A stretch of 64,000 bases of DNA from Collinsella stercoris DSM 13279 (GTDB lineage: Bacteria; Actinomycetota; Coriobacteriia; Coriobacteriales; Coriobacteriaceae). A program made the position numbers and the translations under genes. Below, one piece after another: positions 45,984 to 55,119 of the stretch (position 1 is the stretch's first letter; each line of letters opens with the position of its first letter). The DNA is taken from contig NZ_CP085935.1 of NCBI RefSeq assembly GCF_020735465.1, positions 806,001-870,000 on the forward strand, given 5' to 3'. Below the pieces are notes generated by a model that did no database searches, had not been told where the DNA came from, and saw nothing but the letters and a program-made list of their open reading frames with translations.

Positions 45984-48823
45984 TGGTCCTTCTTCCGGGT
46001 GGTCTTGGGCATCTTCACGCGGATGCCGCCATGTGCCTGCTCAACACGATACCGCTTTTTGCGGACATCCTCGCGCTTGCCGGCAGGCTCCACGCCAACC
46101 CGACGAGCGCCATCGGGCCGCGCCGTGCGATCTTCGGCGCCGAGCGCCCCCTCCTGGGCGTGCTCCTCCGCACGCGCCAGCTCGCGCGCGGTGGCGCGGC
46201 GCTCCATGCGTGTGCGCGCGGCCTCGATGGCCCGGCGCGCGGAGCTCCCTGTCGAGTCGACGCGCGAGCTCCGGGAGCGCCGCCCACCGCGGAGGCTCAC
46301 GCGCACCCCGCGGCCAAAGCCCGTCGCCAGACGACCGGAGCGCGCGGAAGATAGTTCCATGGCGTCCGCCAGGCGATAGAAGATCGCGCACCCCGCAAGC
46401 GAGAACACCGCGGTGAGCAGGCTCGCCCATATGGTGGGGCGTGCGATGGAGAAGAACCCGGGAAACACGGTGACGCCCACGGCGAGGCCCGCGGCGACGA
46501 ACGCGAAGAGCGCGCGCCGCAACGGCGTGAACGGCACCGAGATGCGCCAGATCAGGCACAGGCCCACGGCGCACGTGGTGATGAGGCACATGGTGGAGAG
46601 CAGCTCCTGCCCAAACCCGAACGCACCCGCCGCGAGGATGCACAGCAGCGAGGTGGCGAGCACGCCGACGGCGGCGGGCAGCGCCTTTTTGAGCACGTTG
46701 GCCAAGAAGGTCCCCCGCACCCGCGCGCGATTGGGCTCGAGCGCGAGCACGAAACTCGGAAAGCCGATGCAGAAGAAGTTGATGAGCGTCATGGTGATGG
46801 GCTGGAAGGGATAGGGCGGCGCCACGATGCATATGGCCGCGAGCCCCATGGAGAAGAGCGTCTTGGTGAGGAACAGCGCGGCGGAGCGCTGCAGGTTGTT
46901 GATCGAGCGCCGCCCCTCGGCGACGACCGCGGGCATGGCGGCGAAGTCGTTCTCGACGAGCACGATCTCGGCGACGTTGCGCGCGGCGTCCGAGCCCGCC
47001 GCCATGGCCACGGAGCAATCCGCCTCCTTGAGCGCGAGGACGTCGTTCACGCCGTCACCCGTCATGGCGACCGTGTGCCCGCGGCGCTGCAGGGCGACCA
47101 CGAGCTCGCGCTTCTGCTGCGGGGTGACGCGGCCGAACACGTGATAGCGGTCGACGGCGGCATCGAGCTTGGCGGGGGTGTCGAGCGTCGTGGCGTCCAC
47201 GAACGCCTCGGCGCCGGGAATGCCCACCACGCGGGCGATGGAGGACACGGTGCGCGGGTCGTCACCCGAGATGACGTTGAGCGTCACGCCCTGCTCGCGA
47301 AAGTACCCGATGGTCTCGGCGGCGGAGGGGCGGATCTCGTCGCGGATCGTCACGAAGCCGATTGGACGCGCGTCGCCCACCATGTCGCCCTCATCCGTGA
47401 ACCCGTCGACGCGGGCGACCACGAGCACGCGGCAGCTCGACGCCAGGCGGTTGACGCTCGACTCGAAGAGCTGGAAGTCCTCGCGGCCCAGCACGAACTG
47501 GGCGGCCCCCATCACGTAGGAGGCCTCACCGTCCGCGCACGCGAGCACCGCGCCGCTCCACTTCTTTGCCGACGAGAACGCGATCGCGCGGACGGCGGAG
47601 GGGACGTGCGGGGCGTCCGCGAAATGGTGCAGCAAGGCGGTGCACGTCTCGTTGGCGTCGGCGGACGTCGCGCGGGCGATGCCCGACAGCGCGCGGTCGA
47701 GTTCCTCGGCGTCCTCGCGGCGATAGGAAATCGCCCCCGCCCGGTCTTCATCCGCGCCGCTACGGGCGACCGAGCCGTCGCGAAGGGCGACGTAGGTTCC
47801 CTCGACCTCCATATGACCAGAGGTGATGGTCCCCGTCTTGTCCAGGCACAGCACGTCGACGCGCGCAAGCGTCTCGATGCAGTAGAGCTGCTGCGCCAGC
47901 ACCTTGCGGCGTGCCAGGCGGATGGTGGCGATGGCGAGCACGGACGACGTCAGGAGCACGAGGCCCTGGGGGATCATGCCCAGCAGGGCGCCGACGGTGG
48001 AGAGGATCGCCGAGGAGAGCGCGGCCCGCGCCTCCCCGGATGCGATCCAGGACACCACCGTGGCGGAGGAGTCCGGGGCAAGGTCGCACCAGGCCGTAAA
48101 CGACGTGCGCGCGCTCGCGATGAAGAGCGCGAGCCCCAAGGGCACCATGAGCACGCTCGCGAACCGCACGATGGCGTTCAGCGCGTTCATGATCTCGGAG
48201 TTGACCTTCTTGACGTATTTGGCCTCGTTGTTGATGCGCGCGACGTAGTTGTCGGCGCCGACGTGGATCACGCGCGCGACCACGAGGCCCGCGTCGATGA
48301 AGCTGCCGCTCATGAGCTCATCGCCGGGCCGCTTGTGGATGGGGTTGCTCTCTCCGGTCAACAGGCTCTCGTTGACGTGGCACTCGCCCTCGAGCACGAC
48401 GGCGTCCGCCGGGATCTGGTCCCCGCGCCCCAGGCGAATCGCGTCACCGAGCACGATCTGGTCGAGGTCCAGCTCCACGAGTGCGCCGTCGCGGAGGGCG
48501 ACCGCCTTTTTCGAGGCGAGCAGCGTCAGCTTGTCGACCATGCGCTTGGAGCGCATGGCCTGGATGATCCCGATTGCCGTGTTGAGGAACACGATGCCCA
48601 AAAACGTGAGGTTCTTCCACGCGCCCGTGATGATGACGAGCACCGCAAGGACGACGTTGATGAGGTTGAACAGGGTGCACACGTTCTCGATGACGAGCTC
48701 GCGCACCGACTTGGTCTTGAGCTCCGTGTTGACGTTCACCTTGCCCGCAGCGATGCGCTCCTCGACCTCCGCAAACGAAAGGCCCCGCTCGTCAAAGGGG
48801 TTGTCGACATTCGTGCTGTCCAT
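45980..48823 (-). CDS. CtpE-like P-type cation ATPase with a basic C-terminal tail
   Basis: The 947-residue protein has the P-type motifs LTGES (155-159), D328-K-T-G phosphorylation site and TGDGVNDVLALK, with about ten membrane helices. The motif before the phosphorylation domain reads MIPQGLVLLTS, where most relatives have PEGL. Similarity to mycobacterial CtpE suggests divalent-cation (possibly Ca2+) transport, but the ion is not shown. The last 120 or so residues are a cytoplasmic Arg/Ala/Glu-rich tail absent from typical members. ATG at 48823 has GGGAG. Confidence 0.88.
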   Translation of the reverse strand: MDSTNVDNPFDERGLSFAEVEERIAAGKVNVNTELKTKSVRELVIENVCTLFNLINVVLAVLVIITGAWKNLTFLGIVFLNTAIGIIQAMRSKRMVDKLTLLASKKAVALRDGALVELDLDQIVLGDAIRLGRGDQIPADAVVLEGECHVNESLLTGESNPIHKRPGDELMSGSFIDAGLVVARVIHVGADNYVARINNEAKYVKKVNSEIMNALNAIVRFASVLMVPLGLALFIASARTSFTAWCDLAPDSSATVVSWIASGEARAALSSAILSTVGALLGMIPQGLVLLTSSVLAIATIRLARRKVLAQQLYCIETLARVDVLCLDKTGTITSGHMEVEGTYVALRDGSVARSGADEDRAGAISYRREDAEELDRALSGIARATSADANETCTALLHHFADAPHVPSAVRAIAFSSAKKWSGAVLACADGEASYVMGAAQFVLGREDFQLFESSVNRLASSCRVLVVARVDGFTDEGDMVGDARPIGFVTIRDEIRPSAAETIGYFREQGVTLNVISGDDPRTVSSIARVVGIPGAEAFVDATTLDTPAKLDAAVDRYHVFGRVTPQQKRELVVALQRRGHTVAMTGDGVNDVLALKEADCSVAMAAGSDAARNVAEIVLVENDFAAMPAVVAEGRRSINNLQRSAALFLTKTLFSMGLAAICIVAPPYPFQPITMTLINFFCIGFPSFVLALEPNRARVRGTFLANVLKKALPAAVGVLATSLLCILAAGAFGFGQELLSTMCLITTCAVGLCLIWRISVPFTPLRRALFAFVAAGLAVGVTVFPGFFSIARPTIWASLLTAVFSLAGCAIFYRLADAMELSSARSGRLATGFGRGVRVSLRGGRRSRSSRVDSTGSSARRAIEAARTRMERRATARELARAEEHAQEGALGAEDRTARPDGARRVGVEPAGKREDVRKKRYRVEQAHGGIRVKMPKTTRKKDQ

Positions 48824-48842
48824 GCGACTCCCATCACAACGC

Positions 48843-48932
48843 CCGACCGAGACCGGTCGGAGGCACCGTAAAAGAAAGGTCACGAGCGACGAGCGCCCGC
48901 GACCCCAAGACCCGAACCCATACGCGGGTTCG
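48843..48932 (-). other. Two hairpins between tRNA-Arg and the ATPase gene
   Basis: CGAACCC/GGGTTCG (48913-48932) follows the tRNA 3' end by 13 nt, and CCGACCG/CGGTCGG (48843-48860) lies about 20 nt before the ATPase start. Neither has a clear T-tract. They could serve tRNA 3' processing or termination, or the ATPase leader. Confidence 0.4.
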
Positions 48933-48945
48933 AGGAGCATTAGAA

Positions 48946-49022
48946 TGGTGCGCCATATAGGGTTCGAACCTACGACCTTCTGCTCCGGAGGCAGACGCTC
49001 TGATCCACTGAGCTAATGGCGC
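48946..49022 (-). tRNA. tRNA-Arg(CCG)
   Basis: The 77-nt cloverleaf on the minus strand has acceptor GCGCCAT/ATGGCGC, D arm GCTC...GAGC, anticodon stem TCTGC/GCAGA with loop CTCCGGA (anticodon CCG) and T arm GTAGG-TTCGAAC-CCTAT (the T loop runs TTCGAAC). The CCA end is encoded. It reads CGG codons, which are frequent in this G+C-rich genome. Confidence 0.95.
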
Positions 49023-49374
49023 GCGACGGCAAGCATTATACCCAAGGGCGCCGCATCGCGCCGAGTGAATTTGAATCTTTCAGATTCGTGAGGCGCGCCG
49101 CTTGATGAATCGGGCGCACCACTTGATTTCCAGCCCGGGCGAAACGCACGCAAGGCCCGGCGGATATGCTCAGCGGCACATGTCGAGTCGAGCGTGGCGT
49201 GACGGTGGACGTGGGCGGAATCCGCCCCAGATGCGATATTTGTCGCGCTTGTTACCTTTGTTCGCGCAAGGCGGCCCACCGCGGCCGGTGGGGTACACTC
49301 CTACATTAAGAAAAAGAGCATGACGAGTCGCGAGCCGGGACCCTTCCGGCACGAGCATCGGAAAGGACCGGCAC
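49023..49374. other. Intergenic region between tRNA-Arg and aroF
   Basis: TATAAT on the minus strand (49040-49035) lies 12 bp before the tRNA 5' end and is its probable -10. The aroF side contains a GC-rich inverted segment around 49270-49292 and a TACACT (49294-49299) that may be the aroF -10 without a clear -35. No gene, terminator or riboswitch was recognised in the rest. Confidence 0.5.
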
Positions 49375-50403
49375 ATGATCGCCATCTTGCGTAAAAACGC
49401 CTCGGACGAGGCCGTCTCCAGTATCGTCTCGTGGATCGAGGGCAAGGGCCTCACCGCCCATGTGAGCCGCGGCTCCAACGAGACGGTCATCGGCCTTGTG
49501 GGCGACACCACCAAGATCGACCCGTTCCTGCTCGAATCGATGGACGTCGTCCAGCGCGTCCAGCGCGTCTCCGAGCCCTTCAAGAAGGCCAACCGCAAAT
49601 TCCACCCCGCCGACACCGTGATCGACTTCGGCGGCGGCGTCAAGATCGGCGGCGGCGCGTTTCAGGTCATAGCGGGTCCCTGCTCGGTCGAGGGCGACAA
49701 CCTCATCAAGATCGCCCGCCGCTGCAAGTCGGCCGGCGCGACCATGCTGCGCGGCGGCGCCTACAAGCCCCGCACCTCCCCGTACGCCTACCAGGGCATG
49801 GGCGAGCGCGGCCTCGACCTGCTGCTCGAGGCGAAAGCCGAGACCGGCATGCCCATCGTCACCGAGGTCATGGACGTCCGCGACGTTGAGCTCTTCGTGG
49901 ACCGCGGCATCGACGTCATGCAGATCGGCGCCCGCAACGCCCAGAACTTCAACCTCCTCAAGGAGGTCGGCAAGACGAGCACGCCCGTCCTGCTCAAGCG
50001 CGGCATCGCCGGGACCATCGACGAGCTGCTCATGGCCGCCGAGTACATCATGAGCGAGGGAAACGACAACGTCATGCTCTGCGAGCGCGGCATCCGCACG
50101 TTCGAGACGCGCACGCGCAACACCTTCGACCTCAACGCGGTGCCCGCGCTCCACTACCTCACCCACCTGCCCGTGGTCGCCGATCCGAGCCACGCGACCG
50201 GCTACACCCGCTACGTCGAGCCCATGGCGCTCGCCGCGTGCGCCGCCGGGGCCGACGCGCTCGAGATCGAGGTGCACGACAACCCCGCCGAGGCATGGTC
50301 CGATGGCGCGCAGGCCCTCACGCCCGACCAGTTCGATCGCACCATGGAGCGCATCCGCGCCATCCGCTCGGTCGTCGCCGACATGGCGCGCGAGGAGGCG
50401 TAA
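49375..50403 (+). CDS. aroF: 3-deoxy-7-phosphoheptulonate synthase (DAHP synthase, type I-beta)
   Basis: DAHP synthase joins phosphoenolpyruvate and erythrose 4-phosphate, the first step of aromatic synthesis. The 342-residue protein has a ferredoxin-like N-terminal domain of about 70 residues, as in the Thermotoga enzyme where it mediates feedback inhibition, and the barrel motifs AGPCSVE, RGGAYKPRTSPYAYQG and PVVADPSHATGY. ATG at 49375 follows GGAAAGGA. It opens a nine-activity aromatic cluster. Confidence 0.95.
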   Translation: MIAILRKNASDEAVSSIVSWIEGKGLTAHVSRGSNETVIGLVGDTTKIDPFLLESMDVVQRVQRVSEPFKKANRKFHPADTVIDFGGGVKIGGGAFQVIAGPCSVEGDNLIKIARRCKSAGATMLRGGAYKPRTSPYAYQGMGERGLDLLLEAKAETGMPIVTEVMDVRDVELFVDRGIDVMQIGARNAQNFNLLKEVGKTSTPVLLKRGIAGTIDELLMAAEYIMSEGNDNVMLCERGIRTFETRTRNTFDLNAVPALHYLTHLPVVADPSHATGYTRYVEPMALAACAAGADALEIEVHDNPAEAWSDGAQALTPDQFDRTMERIRAIRSVVADMAREEA

Positions 50404-50409
50404 GGGCAG

Positions 50410-51369
50410 ATGGACGAGCAGATGCGACCGGCTGAGTGCTCGCGTCCCGGCGTCGAGGCGCAACGCGTCGCCGCCGAGCCCGCGAAGGGATCCTCCCCCG
50501 CCGTGGGTATCGTCGGCCTGGGGCTGATCGGCGGCAGCTTCGCGCGCGCCTACGCCGCGGCGGGCTGGCGCGTGCGCGCATGGGACACCGATGCCGACAC
50601 CCTGGCGATCGCCCGCATCGATGTCCTCGACGGGCTGCTGCGCTCAGCCGAGGACCTCGCGCAGTGCGACCTGGTCGTGCTCGCCGCGTACCCCGAGGCC
50701 TGCCTGCAATGGCTCCGCGGCCATGCCGAGATCCTCGGCCGGCTCGCCCGCGAGGGTAAGGCGCCCATCGTCATCGACGCCGCCGGCGTCAAGGGGCGAG
50801 TGTGCACAGAGGCGTTCGACCTCGCCGCCGAGCACGGCTTCTCCTTCTGCGGCGCCCATCCCATGGCGGGAACCGAGTTCTCGGGCTTCGCGCACGCGCA
50901 CGCCGACCTGTTCCGCGGGGCGCCCATGGTGCTCACCCCGCCCCCAACGAGCGACATCGAGCGGCTCGACCTGCTCGACCGCATCCACGAATTCCTCGAG
51001 CCCTGCGGATTCGGCTCGTATTCCGTCACCACCCCGCAGGCCCACGACCGCGTGATTGCCTTTACGAGCCAGCTCGCGCACGTGGTGAGCAACGCCTACG
51101 TCAAGAGCCCCACCGCGCGGGAGCACCACGGCTTCTCGGCCGGCAGCTACCGTGACCTCACGCGCGTGGCCCACCTCAACCCGCACATGTGGTCCGAGCT
51201 CATGATGGACGACGCCGACGCCCTCGGCTTCGAGATCGAGACGCTCATCGACAACCTCGCGGCCGTTCGCCAGGCGCTTGCCAGCGGCGATCGAGACGGG
51301 CTCGAGCGGCTGCTCGACGAGGGCGATCGCATCAAGCGCGCACTCGACGACGCACCGCGCCGTGCATGA
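50410..51369 (+). CDS. tyrA: Prephenate dehydrogenase
   Basis: TyrA oxidises prephenate to 4-hydroxyphenylpyruvate for tyrosine. The 319-residue protein has about 30 unconserved N-terminal residues, the NAD site VGIVGLGLIGGS, and the catalytic HPMAGTEFSG with the helical C-terminal domain (FTSQLAHVVSNAY). There is no chorismate-mutase or ACT domain; mutase activity comes from pheA. It starts 6 bp after aroF. Confidence 0.94.
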   Translation: MDEQMRPAECSRPGVEAQRVAAEPAKGSSPAVGIVGLGLIGGSFARAYAAAGWRVRAWDTDADTLAIARIDVLDGLLRSAEDLAQCDLVVLAAYPEACLQWLRGHAEILGRLAREGKAPIVIDAAGVKGRVCTEAFDLAAEHGFSFCGAHPMAGTEFSGFAHAHADLFRGAPMVLTPPPTSDIERLDLLDRIHEFLEPCGFGSYSVTTPQAHDRVIAFTSQLAHVVSNAYVKSPTAREHHGFSAGSYRDLTRVAHLNPHMWSELMMDDADALGFEIETLIDNLAAVRQALASGDRDGLERLLDEGDRIKRALDDAPRRA

Positions 51370-51466
51370 CGCTTCGCACGGCGACACCGTTCATCCCCTG
51401 AGCCCGGCGCTCGCCCCATGCGCAGGCGCCGGGCCGCACCCATCCACGAAACGAAAGGCGCAGGAC

Positions 51467-52645
51467 ATGACAGCTTCCGCCTACACGCTCGACATCCAAA
51501 CAGCGCAGCCCTATCAGGTGCACATCGGGACCTTCCTGCTCGAGCAGGTGGGCCAAATCGCGCGCTCCGTCGCCGAGCGCGCGCGGCGGGCCCTCGTCGT
51601 GACCGACTCGAACGTGGGCCCGCTCTACGCCGCCCCCGTGCTCGACGGTCTCAACGGGGCCGGATGCACGGCCAGTCTCGTCACGTTCGAGGCGGGTGAG
51701 GAGCACAAGCGCATCGAGACGCTCTCACTCATCCTGGAGCGCGCCGCGCTTGACCACCTCACGCGCGACGACGTCATCATCGCGCTCGGCGGGGGCGTCG
51801 TGGGCGACGTGGCGGGCTTCGCAGCCGCCACGTACATGCGCGGCATCGCCAACGTGCAGGTCCCCACCACGCTCCTCGCCATGGTCGACTCCTCGGTGGG
51901 CGGCAAGACCGCCATCGACCTTGAGAACGGCAAGAACCTCGCCGGCGCCTTTTGGCAGCCGCGCGCCGTCATCGCCGACGTCGGCTGCCTGGGCACGCTC
52001 AGCGACGAGCAGTTCGCCGACGGCTGCGGCGAGGTCGTCAAGCACGCGATCATCGCCGATGCGGAGCTCTTCGAGGAGCTCGAGCGCACCCCGCTCACGC
52101 CGGACCTGCTCAAACGCGACCTCTCCCGCGTCGCCTGGCTCATCGCGCGCAACATCGACATCAAGCGCGCGGTGGTGGAGCAAGACGAGCGCGAGGCCGG
52201 CCTGCGCAAGCTGCTCAACTTCGGCCACAGCATCGGCCACGGCATCGAGGCCGCCGAGGGGTACCGCCTGGGGCACGGCGCCTGCGTGGGCATCGGGATG
52301 GTCGCAATCGCCAGCGCCAGCGTGACCGCCGGGCTCTGCCCCGAGGACGTCCCCGAGCGCGTCGCCCGCCTCCTCACGGCGCACGGCCTCTCGCTCGCCT
52401 TCGAGGCGGACCCCGGGGAGGTGTATCGCGAGGCGCTTCACGACAAAAAGCGCTCCGGCGACACCATCGACCTCGTGGTGCCGCGCGGCATCGGCGCCGC
52501 GGCGCTCGCCCCGACGCCGATCGAGGAGTTCCGCCGCATCCTCGAGGTCGGGCTCGCCTGCACCCGCGCCCTCGCCGAAGAGGCCTGCCAAACCGCCCCG
52601 GCGCCCGCGACGGACCCTGACGCCGACCCGAATTCTCGCCCGTAA
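51467..52645 (+). CDS. aroB: 3-dehydroquinate synthase
   Basis: AroB cyclises DAHP to 3-dehydroquinate using NAD and a divalent metal. The 392-residue protein has GGGVVGDVAGFAAATYMRGI, VDSSVGGKTAID and the metal-binding LNFGHSIGHGIE. The C-terminal 25 residues are Pro/Ala/Asp-rich and extra. ATG at 51467 has AAAGG; upstream in-frame codons overlap the end of tyrA and lack conservation. Confidence 0.95.
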   Translation: MTASAYTLDIQTAQPYQVHIGTFLLEQVGQIARSVAERARRALVVTDSNVGPLYAAPVLDGLNGAGCTASLVTFEAGEEHKRIETLSLILERAALDHLTRDDVIIALGGGVVGDVAGFAAATYMRGIANVQVPTTLLAMVDSSVGGKTAIDLENGKNLAGAFWQPRAVIADVGCLGTLSDEQFADGCGEVVKHAIIADAELFEELERTPLTPDLLKRDLSRVAWLIARNIDIKRAVVEQDEREAGLRKLLNFGHSIGHGIEAAEGYRLGHGACVGIGMVAIASASVTAGLCPEDVPERVARLLTAHGLSLAFEADPGEVYREALHDKKRSGDTIDLVVPRGIGAAALAPTPIEEFRRILEVGLACTRALAEEACQTAPAPATDPDADPNSRP

Positions 52646-52654
52646 GGAGGACCG

Positions 52655-53971
52655 ATGCTCGCCCGCATCAACCCCAAGCCGCTCTCCGGCACCGTACCGG
52701 CCATCGCATCCAAGTCGATGGCGCACCGCATCATCATCGCGGCGGCCCTCGCCAACGGCGTGACGCGCGTGGCGTGCGACACCACGTGCGCGGACATCGA
52801 CGCCACCATCCGCTGCCTGACCGCCTTGGGCGCGCGCATCACGCTCATCGAGGGCGGCTACGAGATCCACCCCGCCCCCAAGAGCCTGGAGCACGGCCTG
52901 CTGCGCGCGCTCGCCGGGGCCACGCTCGACTGCGGCGAATCGGGCTCCACCCTGCGCTTCATGCTGCCCGTCGCCTGCGCCCTTGGGGCCGACGCGACGT
53001 TCGTGGGCGCCGCCCGCCTGGGCGAGCGCCCGATCGCCCCGCTCTCGGACGAGCTCATCGCCGCCGGCTGCACGCTCGAGGGCGTCGGGGGTTTCCCCTT
53101 GCGCGCGTCGGGCCGCATGCGCGCCGGTCGATTCGAGCTCCCCGGGAACGTGAGCTCCCAATACATCTCCGGCCTGCTGCTCGCCGCGCCCCTGCTCGAC
53201 GGCGACACCGAGATCGCGGTCACGGGCACGCTCGAGAGCCGCCCCTACGTCGACCTCACCATCGACGTGCTCGCCTCCTTTGGCGTCACCGTCGACATCG
53301 AGGAGGGCGCCACGCCGGGGGGCCTCCCCCTCACCGTGTTCCGCGTGCCGCGACAGGGGTATCGCACGCCCGGCACCATCGCGGTCGAGGGCGATTGGTC
53401 CAACGCCGCCTTCTGGCTGTGCGCGGGAGCGCTCGGGCGCCACTCCGTGACCGTGCGCGGCGTGAGCCCCACCTCCATCCAAGGCGACCGCGCCATCAGC
53501 GCCGCCCTCATGCTCTTTGGGGCCAAGGGGCAGCGCAACGCACGTGCGGCCACCATCCGACCCGACAGGCTGCACGGCATCGAGCTCGACGCGCACGACA
53601 TCCCCGACCTGGTTCCCGTGCTCTCCGCCGTCGCGGCATGCGCCGAGGGGACCACGCGCTTCACCGGCTGCGCGCGCCTGCGCATCAAGGAATCCGACCG
53701 GCTGGCCACCACGGCGGCCGAGCTCGCCAATCTGGGGGCATGCGTGCGCGTGGATGGCGACGGCCTTCTCATCGAGGGGCGCGAGCGCCTGAGCGGCGGG
53801 CGCGTGGAGAGCCACAACGACCACCGCATCGCCATGATGGGGGCCATCGCCGCCGTTCGCTGCGAGGGGCCCGTCGAAATCGCGGGCGCCGAGGCCGTGA
53901 ACAAGAGCTACCCGGCGTTCTTCGACCATTACCGCCTGCTCGGCGGCGACGTCGAGCTCTTCGACGAGTAA
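52655..53971 (+). CDS. aroA: 3-phosphoshikimate 1-carboxyvinyltransferase (EPSP synthase)
   Basis: AroA transfers enolpyruvate to shikimate 3-phosphate. The 438-residue protein has SKSMAHR (K20, S21, R25) for substrate binding, CGESGSTLRF, and IKESDRLATTA. The sequence around the first motif is CGESGST rather than the GNAGTA of classic class I enzymes; I do not assign a sensitivity class. A full AAGGAGG precedes the ATG at 52655. Confidence 0.95.
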   Translation: MLARINPKPLSGTVPAIASKSMAHRIIIAAALANGVTRVACDTTCADIDATIRCLTALGARITLIEGGYEIHPAPKSLEHGLLRALAGATLDCGESGSTLRFMLPVACALGADATFVGAARLGERPIAPLSDELIAAGCTLEGVGGFPLRASGRMRAGRFELPGNVSSQYISGLLLAAPLLDGDTEIAVTGTLESRPYVDLTIDVLASFGVTVDIEEGATPGGLPLTVFRVPRQGYRTPGTIAVEGDWSNAAFWLCAGALGRHSVTVRGVSPTSIQGDRAISAALMLFGAKGQRNARAATIRPDRLHGIELDAHDIPDLVPVLSAVAACAEGTTRFTGCARLRIKESDRLATTAAELANLGACVRVDGDGLLIEGRERLSGGRVESHNDHRIAMMGAIAAVRCEGPVEIAGAEAVNKSYPAFFDHYRLLGGDVELFDE

Positions 53972-53980
53972 GGGGGCACC

Positions 53981-55069
53981 ATGGCATCCGTGTACGGCAA
54001 CGCGCTGCGCCTCTCCATCTTCGGCCAGTCGCACTCCCCCGCCATCGGCTGCTCGATCGACGGGCTGCCCGCCGGCATCGCCGTCGACCTCGATTGCCTC
54101 CAGGCGCTCCTGGACCGGCGCGCCCCGGGCCGCAGCGCCACCTCGACCGCGCGGCGCGAAGCCGACGCCCCCGAGTTCATCGCCGGCATCACCGACGGCC
54201 ACACGAACGGCGCCCCCGTCGCGGCGATCATCCGCAACGGCAACACGCGCAGCCGGGACTACGACGAGCTGCGGCGCAAGCCGCGGCCCGGTCATGCGGA
54301 CTGGCCCGCGGACGTCAAGTACCGCGGCTACCAGGACGTCGCGGGCGGCGGGCACTTCTCCGGTCGCCTCACCGCGCCCCTGTGCGTCGCCGGCGGCATC
54401 GCCCTGCAGGCGCTCGAGGCCCGGGGCATCCGCATCGCCGCGCACATCTCGAGCCTGGGACCCGAGCCCATCTGCGACACGCCGCTCGACCCCATGAAGC
54501 CCAATCGGGTGCAACTCGACGCCGTTCTCGCAAACCCGCTGCCCTGCGTGAGCGCTTCCGCCGCGGCGCGCATGCGCGCCTGCATCTTGGACGCCAAAAA
54601 CGACCTGGACAGCGTGGGCGGCATCGTCGAGTGCGTGGCCTACGGCGTTCCCGCGGGGCTCGGCGACCCCATGTTCGATGGCATCGAGAACCGCATAGCC
54701 AAGATCGCGTTCGGCATCCCCGCCGTCAAGGGCGTGGAGTTCGGCGCCGGCATGGCCGCCGCCCGCCTGCGCGGCAGCCAGAACAACGACCCCTACCGGA
54801 TGGACGGCGACGCCGTCCGCCCCCAGACCAACCATGCCGGAGGGATCCTGGGCGGCATCACCACCGGGATGCCCGTCGTGTGGCGCATGGCCGTCAAGCC
54901 CACCCCCTCGATCGGACGGCGCCAGCAAAGCGTCGACCTCGAGGCGCGCAGCAATGCCGAGTTGGTGGTCCACGGCCGGCACGACCCCTGCATCGTCCCG
55001 CGCGCCGTTCCCGTGGCCGAGGCCGCCTGCGCCCTCGCCCTGCTCGACGCCCTCCTCGAAGACGCGTAA
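53981..55069 (+). CDS. aroC: Chorismate synthase
   Basis: AroC converts EPSP to chorismate with reduced FMN. The 362-residue product has the signature region IFGQSHSPAIGCSIDGLPAG, with the catalytic His18 but Q16 and S19 where most enzymes have GESHG. The other motifs (RRAPGRSATSTAR and MRAC...SVGG) are intact, so it is probably active; variants of this type occur in other anaerobes as I recall. It starts 9 bp after aroA. Confidence 0.94.
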   Translation: MASVYGNALRLSIFGQSHSPAIGCSIDGLPAGIAVDLDCLQALLDRRAPGRSATSTARREADAPEFIAGITDGHTNGAPVAAIIRNGNTRSRDYDELRRKPRPGHADWPADVKYRGYQDVAGGGHFSGRLTAPLCVAGGIALQALEARGIRIAAHISSLGPEPICDTPLDPMKPNRVQLDAVLANPLPCVSASAAARMRACILDAKNDLDSVGGIVECVAYGVPAGLGDPMFDGIENRIAKIAFGIPAVKGVEFGAGMAAARLRGSQNNDPYRMDGDAVRPQTNHAGGILGGITTGMPVVWRMAVKPTPSIGRRQQSVDLEARSNAELVVHGRHDPCIVPRAVPVAEAACALALLDALLEDA

Positions 55070-55119
55070 AGACGGCGACGCAACTTTTTACGCGCTCGCG
55101 CACCGACAAGGAGAACCTC

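Noticed and set aside
47075..48871. A 598-codon frame opposite the P-type ATPase
   Set aside because: It is an antisense shadow with compositional bias and no ribosome site.
51725..54982. A 1085-codon minus-strand frame opposite aroB, aroA and aroC
   Set aside because: It is antisense to conserved genes, has an Ala/Gly/Asp/Arg-biased composition and no domains; typical of G+C-rich DNA.
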